Positions 17,166 to 25,189 of a stretch of 64,000 nt of DNA are shown here, in pieces (position 1 is the stretch's first letter; every line of letters begins with the position of its first letter). The notes under the pieces are model-generated. The model searched no databases, was not told the origin of the DNA, and was given only the letters and a program-made list of their open reading frames with translations. Source of the DNA: Bacteroidales bacterium (GTDB lineage: Bacteria; Bacteroidota; Bacteroidia; Bacteroidales; Muribaculaceae); contig CAJTFH010000012.1 of NCBI GenBank assembly GCA_910575545.1, positions 1 through 64,000 of the forward strand, given 5' to 3'. The translations under genes and the position numbers were made by a program.

Positions 17166-18510
17166 TGGCTTTCATTCGGTTTTCGGGGTTAACGTTTCGT
17201 TCGGCCTCGACAACAGTACGGTAAAGACCGATTTTTATTTCTGTTCCGGGAAAATTCGCGTCGATGAACTGTTGGAACGGCTGACATAGCACCATATCAG
17301 GCACGGAGGTCTCGGTAGCGTTATACACCTTCAGGGCATAGAGTTTTTCCGAACCGCTTCCCAATTTGGTATCAAGTATGAGGTTGGATAACGAGGGGTC
17401 CAGCCCGAACCCGGAGGTGGCGGCCGCCTCGGCTTTCTTGCAGATAAGAACCTGCGCCTCGATATACTCTTTTACCTTGTTGTCGATAGGCACTATCTTC
17501 CAGCCCTCGAAGTTTCCGGCTTCAGGATTCCAGAACTGCGACGTATGAAGGAACTTTCCGGCGTTCTCCCTCCCGGTCATCGCGGCGGCATAATGCTCCA
17601 TTGCCTCGTCCTTGAATTTTTCGAGCATTTCGGGCGAATACGGAATGCCTTTTTGCTGACATATATCCTTTATCCGCGCTTCGGCCGCGTCCCAGTAGGA
17701 TTGCGGCGATTCTATATGTTTGGATATGGCCGAGGCATTGGCGTTATAGGTGGCGAGTAAGGGCGCGAGTGTTCCGGCCAACTCCAGCCAGTCGAACGCT
17801 CCGATAAATCGCGGTACGCTGTAATGGTCGTGTCCGAAACTGTAAATATTATAATACGCCAGAGATACCGGGTGTTTCAGCGGATTCCGAGGGTCGAAAA
17901 GCGGATATATATGCGAGGTCTTGCTGTCAGGCACCGGCCAATCGGCTACCATAGCCTCGGAGGGTATAGCGTTGTCGCCGGGCCATACATAGCGAACCTT
18001 TGCCGCCGGAACGTGTTCCACCCTCACGATACGTCCGGCACCTATCCGCGCTCCTCTCGAACGTGTGAACTTAACCCAGAACCCCTCCAAATGGCAGAGG
18101 TCAATCAGACAGCGGTGCATTTGCGTAAGGTAGTCGGTTTCTTTCAATGCGGCGGTAATTTTGTCGTCAATCACCCATTCCCGGTAAAAGATATTGTTCC
18201 CGTCCACCGCGTCGCGATACAGGCGGGGGCCTTCGCCCCACTGCAAACCGGCTTTCTTGCCCATAATGCCCTCTCCGGCGTAGAATTTTTCGAGCAATCC
18301 GCACACGCGCCCCGGTAAATTGTTATCAGACCCAAAAGGTATTATCGGCGTTCCGTTCACATTCATGTACTTGTAGCCGAAAGAGCCGGAGCCGCCGCGC
18401 AACATAAAGTGCGTGGGAGTCCAGCCCCGGCCGCCGGAATTGAGGCTGAAGGTAAATATTTCACCGGCTCCGTTATCGACAAATCCGAAATTTCCGCTTC
18501 TGCGTATCAT
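17158..18510 (-). CDS. Portal protein
   Basis: This 450-aa protein would form the dodecameric DNA entry channel at a capsid vertex. Features are an N-terminal loop-rich region (IPFGSDNNLPGRVCGLLEKF), a central beta-rich clip-like part and a long helical segment with EAMEHYAAAMTGRENAGKF and EYIEAQVLICKKAEAAATSG near the C terminus. Length and helical C-terminal half fit portals of Bacteroidales siphophages. It lies two to three kilobases downstream of the terminase large subunit gene. Confidence 0.7.
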   Translation of the reverse strand: MIRRSGNFGFVDNGAGEIFTFSLNSGGRGWTPTHFMLRGGSGSFGYKYMNVNGTPIIPFGSDNNLPGRVCGLLEKFYAGEGIMGKKAGLQWGEGPRLYRDAVDGNNIFYREWVIDDKITAALKETDYLTQMHRCLIDLCHLEGFWVKFTRSRGARIGAGRIVRVEHVPAAKVRYVWPGDNAIPSEAMVADWPVPDSKTSHIYPLFDPRNPLKHPVSLAYYNIYSFGHDHYSVPRFIGAFDWLELAGTLAPLLATYNANASAISKHIESPQSYWDAAEARIKDICQQKGIPYSPEMLEKFKDEAMEHYAAAMTGRENAGKFLHTSQFWNPEAGNFEGWKIVPIDNKVKEYIEAQVLICKKAEAAATSGFGLDPSLSNLILDTKLGSGSEKLYALKVYNATETSVPDMVLCQPFQQFIDANFPGTEIKIGLYRTVVEAERNVNPENRMKANA

Positions 18511-18528
18511 CGTGGTAAATTTGAAGTG

Positions 18529-18834
18529 TTAGTTTAAGACTGTGCGGCGGCCGTTGAACTCGACTATTAACGGCTGCCAGCACACACTGGCAAGCCCGGT
18601 TTCAGTATCAGTAAAAAATAATTTGTATGACGAGCCGGAAATTTCCTCGTCGGAGGCTTTCGGACGGACACGGACGGCGTTTACCTTCACAAGGTCGCCG
18701 CCGTTGCGCGTCTGCCTGTTCCACTTGCGGAACTTCATCGAAAACGTTCCTCCGGCGAGGCTAATCCGTTTCATTTCCTCGATAGCCTGAAACAGGTCTA
18801 TTGTCTGCGTCTGCGTTCCTTTATCCATGGCCAT
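18529..18834 (-). CDS. Small prophage protein before portal
   Basis: This 101-aa soluble protein starts MAMDKGTQTQTIDLFQAIEE. A helix is followed by a basic beta-rich portion (FSMKFRKWNRQTRNGG; VNAVRVRPKASDEE) and a C-terminal strand pair. It overlaps the end of the spanin-like gene by 37 nt, an unusually long overlap. A second ATG at 18828 would not remove it. It lies 18 nt upstream of the portal gene. Function unknown. Confidence 0.5.
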   Translation of the reverse strand: MAMDKGTQTQTIDLFQAIEEMKRISLAGGTFSMKFRKWNRQTRNGGDLVKVNAVRVRPKASDEEISGSSYKLFFTDTETGLASVCWQPLIVEFNGRRTVLN

Positions 18835-19349
18835 ACATGGTCGGCTATAATTACATAAATGACATAAAGCAGAGTGAATCCGAGAAGGGCCGTTCCGATA
18901 ATGGTTTCTAAAGGGATAGACGGGTCCACCTCAGTCTTTGTTTCTTTCTTTTTCTTGGTGTCTGTGTCAGTCTTGCCGGAGGCTTCGGAATGACGCGTGG
19001 CGTTAAGCCCGTAAAACCATTTGCCCTTCTCCGTCTGCATTGTGTTTTTACCCTGTAACCGCCAATCGAGGTTCCAGAGGATAACAATCGGGCGGCCCGC
19101 TGAATCTCTCTCAATCTCGACCCTACCCCGTTCATCAGCGCGGACGTTTGAGGAATCGGCGCGGTTCTCTGTTGTTTTCTCGGCGGTGGCGGCGGCGTTG
19201 AATGTAGAATCTGCGGAATATTCGGAAACTGCCTGTATGGTGGTTTCCTCGACGACTTCCTTAGTAGAGCGGCAACTGAACAAAATGCCGAGGCAAGTTG
19301 CTGCAATGCAGACAAGCACATACGCGAATAATATATCATACTTTCTCAT
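18798..19349 (-). CDS. Candidate unimolecular spanin (u-spanin)
   Basis: This 183-aa protein has a hydrophobic N-terminal segment ending in the lipobox-like LFSC (Cys at residue 26). A polar, charged periplasmic-type stretch of about 115 residues follows, then a single C-terminal transmembrane segment (IIGTALLGFTLLYVIYVIIA) and a basic tail. An outer-membrane lipid anchor plus an inner-membrane anchor is the architecture of u-spanins such as T1 gp11, which fuse the two membranes at the end of lysis. It overlaps the upstream membrane gene by 4 nt. Phe at position -2 of the lipobox is not ideal. Confidence 0.55.
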   Translation of the reverse strand: MRKYDILFAYVLVCIAATCLGILFSCRSTKEVVEETTIQAVSEYSADSTFNAAATAEKTTENRADSSNVRADERGRVEIERDSAGRPIVILWNLDWRLQGKNTMQTEKGKWFYGLNATRHSEASGKTDTDTKKKKETKTEVDPSIPLETIIGTALLGFTLLYVIYVIIADHVWPWIKERRRRQ

Positions 19350-19672
19350 AACTGTGAAATATCAATCAGTACACATTCAGCACAGGAAGGAGCCTTTACA
19401 CAAGCGAGGCGCGAAAGCTGCTTCAGAATCTTGGCATTGTTTTCCACTATCAGTTCAAGGCTTTTGATTTTATCCTCCATTGTGCCTATTCTGTTGCGAA
19501 GTTCGGCGCGGTCATCCTGAAGGTCTTTAATCAAGCCTTGATATACTGTTTGAAAATGCTCCATTGCCTCGGCTTCGGCTTGTCGACGTGTGTATTTTAT
19601 TGTAAAAATCCATGTCGCTCCGCCTCCGATAACAAGGGTAATAATCGGGATAATGATGTTTATTATTTCCAT
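19346..19672 (-). CDS. Membrane-anchored coiled-coil protein (lysis module?)
   Basis: This 108-aa protein has one N-terminal transmembrane helix (IINIIIPIITLVIGGGATWIF), then a coiled coil of about 60 residues (RRQAEAEAMEH to IVENNAKILKQ) and a C-terminal Cys pair (CVKAPSCAEC). Small phage proteins of this shape are often placed in lysis modules as holin or antiholin-like partners. It is translationally coupled to the spanin candidate downstream. The precise role is uncertain. Confidence 0.5.
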   Translation of the reverse strand: MEIINIIIPIITLVIGGGATWIFTIKYTRRQAEAEAMEHFQTVYQGLIKDLQDDRAELRNRIGTMEDKIKSLELIVENNAKILKQLSRLACVKAPSCAECVLIDISQL

Positions 19673-19748
19673 ATCGTCTGCGTTTTACATTGCAAATTTC
19701 GGTCAGCCGGAGCGAGGTTGGAAGGACAACCCCCGACAGTGTGCGAAA

Positions 19749-19772
19749 AACGCCCGATTCACACCGGGCGTT
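19749..19772 (-). terminator. Rho-independent terminator
   Basis: AACGCCCG and CGGGCGTT form a stem with a GTGTGAAT-type loop on the minus strand, followed by TTTTT. It ends transcription of the 19824-20195 gene before the lysis-like genes. Confidence 0.7.
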
Positions 19773-19823
19773 CTTCTTACTTGCTTCCTAATATGTGGTA
19801 ACAACCTTCTTTACCTTGAAATG

Positions 19824-20195
19824 CTATTCCTTAACGACTTCATCGGATTCCCCTACTGGCTGCGGATAGTTGGAATCCGAAACATCGTCTATATCGGTGA
19901 ACGTATCTTCCACCCGTTCGGCGATTTCTTCCTCCGGCGGATTCTGGTGGCTCTTGCGCCGGGCGACAGACCCCGCGATTGCTGCGAGGTCTTGACGGAT
20001 TCCGTCAATGGCGCGGAGGGTGGCGACTGCCTCCATATCATCCATCCCCAAATCTTCGGAAACATGAAGAACGGTATTAAATATGCGGTCAAGGGTTGCC
20101 CGGTAATAGTGGTATGTTCCGGCGGTGTGCTGAAGTCCGTTTATTGCGGCGAGTGCTGCGTCGCTTACTTGTATGGTATTGTTTTTCTTTTCCAT
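19824..20195 (-). CDS. Hypothetical prophage protein
   Basis: This 123-aa soluble protein starts MEKKNNTIQVSDAALAAING. Its first 80 residues are helical and the C-terminal 40 residues acidic (EEEIAERVEDTFTDIDDV). It is flanked by a terminator on its downstream side and a membrane gene upstream. No family is recognised. The acidic, probably flexible C terminus would suit a small protein-interaction role. Confidence 0.5.
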   Translation of the reverse strand: MEKKNNTIQVSDAALAAINGLQHTAGTYHYYRATLDRIFNTVLHVSEDLGMDDMEAVATLRAIDGIRQDLAAIAGSVARRKSHQNPPEEEIAERVEDTFTDIDDVSDSNYPQPVGESDEVVKE

Positions 20196-20224
20196 GATTT
20201 TCTATACTTGTGATTGTTGATTGT

Positions 20225-20503
20225 TTACCAGTCTTTGCCGACACCGAGTCTGTCTTGGCGTATGTCGCGGAAAGTTTCACGTATAGCCCACGGTGTAAAC
20301 CCGACAAGGAATACCAGTCCGCCATAAGCGGTTATTCGCTCGTTGTCAATGCAAACGCCCCACCATGCAATAAGGGTGGCGATTACGGATACAAAGATAC
20401 TGAATTTTTCCGATGTAAGGTAAATAATTGCTTTAATCGGTAGTTTCTTCGCTCTTGGTCGGCATAATTCAGCCGGAGCCGGTAAAGTTTGAGTTACTTT
20501 CAT
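20225..20503 (-). CDS. Small two-helix membrane protein, holin candidate
   Basis: This 92-aa protein uses the ATG at 20503; an upstream GTG at 20557 would extend it into the repeat-bearing leader. Two transmembrane segments are predicted (FSIFVSVIATLIAWWGVCI and ITAYGGLVFLVGFTPWAI), with a basic C-terminal end. It could be a holin or a superinfection-exclusion membrane protein. GGTGTAGTTTGA at 20508-20519 lies directly upstream of the start. Confidence 0.5.
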   Translation of the reverse strand: MKVTQTLPAPAELCRPRAKKLPIKAIIYLTSEKFSIFVSVIATLIAWWGVCIDNERITAYGGLVFLVGFTPWAIRETFRDIRQDRLGVGKDW

Positions 20504-20841
20504 TTGTGGTGTAGTTTGAGTTTGACGATATATTTGTATGAATGAAAAGGCGGCCACCTCTCCATGTCGTCAAACTACACCGGAAACCGACGGAAGGGTC
20601 GAGTTACTAAAGTGCGGAGAAGGCGGTCGCCTTGTATCGTATGTAATCAGGCACAAAAAACGCCCGAAGTATTTCGAGCCGAGAACCGGCCCAACCGAGA
20701 TAACTCGGTGTAGTTTGACAGCGCAAAGTTCGGAAGAATATTGTGAACAAAGAAAAAAAAAACGTTAATAAAGTTTAAGACGAAAGAGAAAAATAAAGCC
20801 GGAGCGATTTGCCCCGGCGCGTTATGTATTATTTTATATAG
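20504..20841. promoter_or_regulatory. Intergenic region with repeated GGTGTAGTTTGA motif
   Basis: This gap of about 340 bp carries three copies of one motif: GGTGTAGTTTGA at 20508-20519, its inverse GTCAAACTACACCG at 20569-20582, and CGGTGTAGTTTGAC at 20706-20719. The last two are a perfect 14-bp inverted pair. No gene of credible length is present. A regulator-binding role for the flanking membrane genes is plausible. Confidence 0.5.
20797..20820 (-). terminator. Terminator after membrane protein gene
   Basis: GCCGG(ggcaaatcgctc)CCGGC-type stem (GCCGGGGCAAATCGCTCCGGC on the minus strand, 21 nt shortened here to its arms) is followed by TTTATTTTT. It isolates the 20842-21270 gene from the repeat-bearing region downstream. 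Confidence 0.65.
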
Positions 20842-21270
20842 TTAGCGATTTTCTTTCACATCACACCCTGTAATATTCCAACTTGAACGGTCGAGTGGAT
20901 TCCCTTCAAAATAAGTAAGGGTTACGGTGTATCGCAATTCCTGTTCTACACCAAAAGCGTTTTCAGCGGTCAAAGTGCCTTTTATCCGATAGGTGTTATC
21001 CCCGAACTTTTCACGCGTTACCGACATCAGAGAAAAGTCGGCGGTCGCCGGGTTGTTCAACTGACTTTTAACCTCCTGTTTTGCTATCTGGAAAGCGGCT
21101 GCTTGGATTTCATCGCTTGAATCTCCGGCAGAATCAGAGTTTATGCCCTGAAATACCGCGTATATTATAGCGATTATTATTGCTGCAAAAATCACCATTC
21201 CGCAGCCTTTGGCCGCTTTATCGGTTTTTTGCAATTCGGTTTTTACTTCCGGGCTGGTTGGGGGGGGCAT
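20842..21270 (-). CDS. Membrane-anchored protein of unknown function (moron-like)
   Basis: This 142-aa protein uses the ATG at 21270, which follows a TAACTTTG box at 21321-21328. A cytoplasmic N terminus precedes one transmembrane segment (GCGMVIFAAIIIAIIYAVF). The extracytoplasmic domain contains AKQEVKSQLNNPATADF and YRIKGTLTAENAFGVEQELR, a pattern of a small domain widespread in bacterial membrane proteins. Own promoter and terminator suggest expression in the lysogen. A run of eight C follows the ATG directly (21260-21267) and could be prone to slippage. Confidence 0.6.
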   Translation of the reverse strand: MPPPTSPEVKTELQKTDKAAKGCGMVIFAAIIIAIIYAVFQGINSDSAGDSSDEIQAAAFQIAKQEVKSQLNNPATADFSLMSVTREKFGDNTYRIKGTLTAENAFGVEQELRYTVTLTYFEGNPLDRSSWNITGCDVKENR

Positions 21271-21320
21271 GTGGCGTAAGATTGGAGTTATCTCCGCCGG
21301 ATTCCGGGTGTCTGACAGTG

Positions 21321-21328
21321 CAAAGTTA
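21321..21328 (-). promoter_or_regulatory. -7 promoter box of the 21270 gene
   Basis: TAACTTTG on the minus strand, about 50 bp upstream of the ATG at 21270, matches the Bacteroidetes -7 consensus. No perfect -33 TTTG is found at the expected distance (TTTT lies about 23 nt upstream). Confidence 0.55.
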
Positions 21329-21593
21329 CGAATTTTTAGCGGTAATGAGGTAAAATTTGAGGTTTGCGGAGCAAAAAACGGCATTTCAGACGTAAAATTT
21401 TGGTCTTGAAAACATCATTATGCTATGAATAAGATAGTTAACCGCGTTGAAAAATAAAAACGCGATTTTTGACACGCTCCGAAGTGCGGGCCGCTCTGAA
21501 GTGGAAAAGTAATTACCACCTCTTACCAATAGTGAAATGTGAGAATTTGGATTTGTTACGGCGTTACACGGCGACACAGAGGGCGCAAAACAA

Positions 21594-21622
21594 CGCCCGG
21601 CGGCATCGTCGGCCGTCGGGCG
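21594..21622 (-). terminator. Terminator after terminase large subunit gene
   Basis: CGCCCG and CGGGCG arms enclose a GC-rich loop. On the minus strand the stem is followed by TTGTTTT. It lies 34 nt after the terminase stop codon. Confidence 0.6.
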
Positions 21623-21655
21623 GTAATATGGTCGGTAAGGGAGCCGGTAACTATG

Positions 21656-23356
21656 TCAGTCGCCGAATCGGTCGGCCATCCACTGTTCGGCAAGTTCCGC
21701 CGCTCCTGAAGCAGCGGAGGGCGCGGCTTTGGCGGCGTTCAGCCACTCGCGGCGCATCATCAGGTACTTGAAAGCGTCCGAGAAGTTGGTCGACAGGCGG
21801 GGGAGTTTCTTCGCCTCCAGTTTCTCGGTTTTCTTGACTTTCGCCACCACCTTTTGCTGGCCCCGGTGCTTGACTTCGGCCTTTGCGCCTTCGATACTGC
21901 ACACCATTTCCGGGCAGTTCAGAACATCGACAAGCAACAGGGGAAGGCGTTCGTTCTCTCCTCGCATGAGTTCGTGCATAAAATCATATTCGGCGTTTTG
22001 CTTAATCGTGGCTTGCTTGCGCGATTTCAGTACGACAGTCCAGCTGGTACGTCGGCCGGCCGCGTCCTTTTCGATAGCCTCCTTAATCTTTCCGGCATAG
22101 TCCTCACCTTGTTTCTGGAAGTTATTGCCGGAGCGGTCATAATAGAGGTTCAGGGTCTTGAACGTATGCGAATTAAAGAAGTCGAGGAATTGATCGGCGA
22201 GTTCGCGGAACCAGCCCGGCGGTATCTCGTAGAAGTTTTTATGCACCCGGTAACGTCGGCCGTCAGATTGTCCGATAACCAACGAAAGCATATTGCCGAA
22301 GTCCATGCCCCCGTCAATCGGTCGGGAGGGGTCGAGGTGTCGCAGTTCCGCAGAGGTGAAGGCCGCCACTCCTGAAACAGTTCCGTCGGTGTACTTGTGT
22401 GAATCTCCGAAAAGCACGTAAAATCTTGCGTCCTTCCTCACGCCCGGACGCATACCCATAACGGATTTAAGAAACTCGTGGAGTTCGAGTGCGCCGTTAT
22501 AGAGACGTTTCGCATAGTCAACGGTAAGAATGTCGATGTTGACGAAACTCGATATATTCATAAAGAAGGTTTGCCCTTTGCGCAGCTTCAGCAGCCCTTC
22601 GGTATAATAGTCGATACGCTTTTCAAGCCGGGCAATTTTCTTAACGTCCGGGGTCACCTCACGGTTGGCTCGTGTGAGTTTCAATTGCAGACGGTTCAAC
22701 TCCCCGGCAGCTTGTACGATTCTGACAATTCGCTCCGGCTCCATTTCGGAGGCATAGCGGAAAAACCAATCATATTCTCCCTCGGTAACGTCCGGCATAT
22801 CGGTGGTAATCGTAACACCTCCGTAGAGGTGGCAGCGCCCATAAGTTATCGCGTCGCCTCGGAGAATAGGCATAACACGGGCAGCCTTTGAATCGGAAGC
22901 GTATTTGGCTTCATCGAAAATCAGGTGAGCCACGGATTTACCGGCAAGCAATGAAGGGTTGTCGAGTGAGCCGAGAAAAATTACAGAGCCATTCCAGAAT
23001 GAAAAAACGTGCTTGTAGTCATCGACAATAACAGAGCAACGACGTTGCCACTCCAGCGGCGGACGCTTGTATTTGACATAGTGAACCCCTTCGATAAGGT
23101 CATCAATTTTCCATCCATTCTGAACGGCCGGCATTATGTTGTTTACAAGATTTGAATAGGTGTCGGCCACAATAGCGATAGGCGCGCCCGGCATGAGCCG
23201 GACGCACTTGACAGAACGCCGGGCGATAATGACGGTACTTTTAGCCACGCCACGGCCGCCGATTGCTATAAAGTTGGTGGTATCTATCCAGTCGCAGAAA
23301 ACAAGCGCGTCAGAGCCGAATTTTACAGGCATTTCGGGGATTTTATTCGCTTTCAT
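21656..23356 (-). CDS. Terminase large subunit
   Basis: This 566-aa packaging motor has ATPase and nuclease domains. Walker A is GGRGVAKST (residues 33-41), Walker B AHLIFDEA (143-150), and the C-terminal nuclease has the RNase H-like acidic motif DGGMDFG (348-354). I use the ATG at 23356, preceded by an AAAGGAG ribosome-binding sequence, over the TTG at 23380. It overlaps the upstream gene by 14 nt. It cuts and translocates DNA through the portal, which is encoded about 3 kb downstream. Confidence 0.93.
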   Translation of the reverse strand: MKANKIPEMPVKFGSDALVFCDWIDTTNFIAIGGRGVAKSTVIIARRSVKCVRLMPGAPIAIVADTYSNLVNNIMPAVQNGWKIDDLIEGVHYVKYKRPPLEWQRRCSVIVDDYKHVFSFWNGSVIFLGSLDNPSLLAGKSVAHLIFDEAKYASDSKAARVMPILRGDAITYGRCHLYGGVTITTDMPDVTEGEYDWFFRYASEMEPERIVRIVQAAGELNRLQLKLTRANREVTPDVKKIARLEKRIDYYTEGLLKLRKGQTFFMNISSFVNIDILTVDYAKRLYNGALELHEFLKSVMGMRPGVRKDARFYVLFGDSHKYTDGTVSGVAAFTSAELRHLDPSRPIDGGMDFGNMLSLVIGQSDGRRYRVHKNFYEIPPGWFRELADQFLDFFNSHTFKTLNLYYDRSGNNFQKQGEDYAGKIKEAIEKDAAGRRTSWTVVLKSRKQATIKQNAEYDFMHELMRGENERLPLLLVDVLNCPEMVCSIEGAKAEVKHRGQQKVVAKVKKTEKLEAKKLPRLSTNFSDAFKYLMMRREWLNAAKAAPSAASGAAELAEQWMADRFGD

Positions 23357-24023
23357 CGCCAAACTCCTTTTCGTCGTCAATCATTCGTTGAATAAGATTG
23401 CGTTTCATAATTCCCGCATCCTCCTTCACGCGGCGGCGGCTAATCTCCGGGATTTCAGGTATCGAATCAATGAACTCCTCCAGTTCCTTGCGGTCGGCCT
23501 TCGGTGCGCCCATAATTTCGGGGTCGTGTGTGTAGAGTATGACGGGAGAAGCGTCGAGAAGTTCCTGCGGTATCTCCGGGGTGGCTTCATCGTAGCAGCC
23601 CCGGAGTTTCGCGGCCTCGTGCAACATACTTTTGGCCTCCTTCAGCTTTCCCATAGAGGCGGCAAGGTCGGCCCATTTCTCGTAACGTTCGGCGTATAGG
23701 TTGGCCCATGCGCGGGGGCGGACATTCTCCTCGGAATAGAAAAAATTGAGCGCGTCGGCATATATCTGGCGGGCCATCCAGTCTGAAAGTCCGTAAGCGT
23801 CGGATTTCAGCAGCTTGATTATTCCGGCTTTGGTAACTATCCGCTTGCCTCCGGGAAACATCATACGCGCCCGAAGTCCGCGAACCATTTCCATTAAATC
23901 GAAATAGTCGCGTTCTTCGGGTGTCAGGCTTTCAAGATTCCCGGTAGACAGTATTCTTTCAATTTGGCGAGAATCTATTGCCTCAAAATTTATCCGGGAG
24001 GGCTTACGGGGTAAATTCGTCAT
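23343..24023 (-). CDS. Terminase-associated protein
   Basis: This 226-aa soluble protein starts MTNLPRKPSRINFEAIDSRQ. It is helical, with KAGIIKLLKSDAYGLSDWMA near residue 60, resembling a small DNA-binding helical unit. A C-terminal region rich in Glu and Asp follows. It sits between the small HTH-like protein and the terminase large subunit and overlaps both. It may be a second component of the small terminase. The assignment is by position. Confidence 0.5.
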   Translation of the reverse strand: MTNLPRKPSRINFEAIDSRQIERILSTGNLESLTPEERDYFDLMEMVRGLRARMMFPGGKRIVTKAGIIKLLKSDAYGLSDWMARQIYADALNFFYSEENVRPRAWANLYAERYEKWADLAASMGKLKEAKSMLHEAAKLRGCYDEATPEIPQELLDASPVILYTHDPEIMGAPKADRKELEEFIDSIPEIPEISRRRVKEDAGIMKRNLIQRMIDDEKEFGDESE

Positions 24024-24363
24024 CGTCCAAATAGTTGACAAGTTCGTTAAAGCGGTTTCGCGCCTGAATCTTCTGGAGTTCCTTTATAGCGTCAATGTTT
24101 CCGGCAGTGGCGGCTTCCTGAAGTTTTATTTGCGGTGTGGCGATTCCTTCGACACGGGCGGCGGCCAACATCAGAGCCAGAGGTGAACCCGGTAACTCGG
24201 CGATAATGCAGAACGCCCGGCGACGCTCCGGCGGCCATTCCATAGACACGGCGATTTCAGCCGGACGCATACCGGCGGAAGCCAGTTTGTAAACATCTTC
24301 CTCCTCCTTAGTTGTCAGAGGAAAATCGGGATATTTTACAATATCGGTATTATCGGTATTCAT
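24004..24363 (-). CDS. Putative small terminase subunit
   Basis: This 119-aa protein has a helix-turn-helix-like segment (EEEDVYKLASAGMRPAEIAVSM, about residues 19-41) followed by helices and LQEAATAGNIDAIKELQKIQ. That is the layout of many small terminase subunits, which bind the packaging site and regulate the large subunit. It is two genes upstream of the large subunit and overlaps the methyltransferase gene by 14 nt. Confidence 0.6.
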   Translation of the reverse strand: MNTDNTDIVKYPDFPLTTKEEEDVYKLASAGMRPAEIAVSMEWPPERRRAFCIIAELPGSPLALMLAAARVEGIATPQIKLQEAATAGNIDAIKELQKIQARNRFNELVNYLDDDEFTP

Positions 24364-25054
24364 CTTCGAGGCGTTTGCAGGTTGTATGGTAATATCCTTC
24401 GTCTTGCTCCATGAGGATAAAGCGGCGGCCGGAGCGGACAGCGGCCACGGCAGTAGAGCCGGACCCGCCGAAAGTGTCGAGTATCACCGCGCCGGGAGCG
24501 GTCGCGTCCTCGATAAATTTCTGAATCAGGGCTACGGGCTTTTGTGTGTGGTGAACTTTAGCCCCGTCAGTCGATTTAGCCCCGGAGGTGAACGCCCTTA
24601 TATCGGATATTATGTTTGTGCCTCCGATATTCGCACCCTTTCCGGCATGGAACAATATAAGTTCGTGGATAAATGCGTAATGATTGCCGGGGCCGCTTAA
24701 TTTGTTATATACAAGCATATTGTGCGCTTTCAGGATTTCATCGAACAACGGATAATAAAACGCATATCCTCGCCAGTCGCAAAAGAAGTAAATACAGGCT
24801 TCAGGACGGCACACGCGCCGAAACTCGTTGAATAAATCCCGGTAGAACGGTCGGCATATAGAGAGGTCGCGGAAATTGCCCTTTTGTCCGTTGTGGGTCA
24901 TTCCGAGAAAATAAGGCGGGTCGGTAACAATGCAGTCCACCGACGATTCCGGGAGGGTCTTTATAACGTCGAGGCAGTCGCCGTTATAGACAGTTCCGCC
25001 CGGAAACTCGCGGCGGTCATATGTGGAGAGATTGCAGGAGGGATAACGAAACAT
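24350..25054 (-). CDS. DNA methyltransferase (adenine-N6 or cytosine-N4)
   Basis: This 234-aa beta-class methyltransferase has catalytic motif IV DPPY (in VDCIVTDPPYFLGMT, about residues 39-53) near the N terminus. SAM-binding motif I appears as DTFGGSGSTAVAA (about residues 193-205) near the C terminus. HTQKPVALIQKFI precedes motif I, as in YhdJ-type enzymes. No restriction partner is adjacent, so it is an orphan that could protect phage DNA or mark packaging sites. It overlaps the small 25017-25187 frame by 38 nt. Confidence 0.88.
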   Translation of the reverse strand: MFRYPSCNLSTYDRREFPGGTVYNGDCLDVIKTLPESSVDCIVTDPPYFLGMTHNGQKGNFRDLSICRPFYRDLFNEFRRVCRPEACIYFFCDWRGYAFYYPLFDEILKAHNMLVYNKLSGPGNHYAFIHELILFHAGKGANIGGTNIISDIRAFTSGAKSTDGAKVHHTQKPVALIQKFIEDATAPGAVILDTFGGSGSTAVAAVRSGRRFILMEQDEGYYHTTCKRLEDEYR

Positions 25055-25187
25055 TCAGAGCAGCGATTTTTTTATTCTGGATTTCGAGTTGGTGGCCCGC
25101 CTCCGAGCGGTCGCACGGATGGCAGCCGGGGCGCGAGAGGAAACGGAGGATATGAGCCTTTGAGCGTTCCGCCGCCTCGATAGCCAC
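25017..25187 (-). CDS. Small frame after A9 slippery run (possible frameshift extension)
   Basis: This 56-aa frame starts with GTG and has coding-like third positions. It contains SKAHILRFLSRPGCHPCDRS with a CHPC pair. It is in the -1 frame relative to the 25190-26134 gene, whose last codons are CGA AAA AAA AAG TAA. The heptamer A AAA AAG is a classic -1 slippery site, so this may be a frameshift-made C-terminal extension. It could equally be an independent GTG-start gene. Not proven. Confidence 0.4.
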   Translation of the reverse strand: MAIEAAERSKAHILRFLSRPGCHPCDRSEAGHQLEIQNKKIAALNVSLSLLQSLHI

Positions 25188-25189
25188 GG

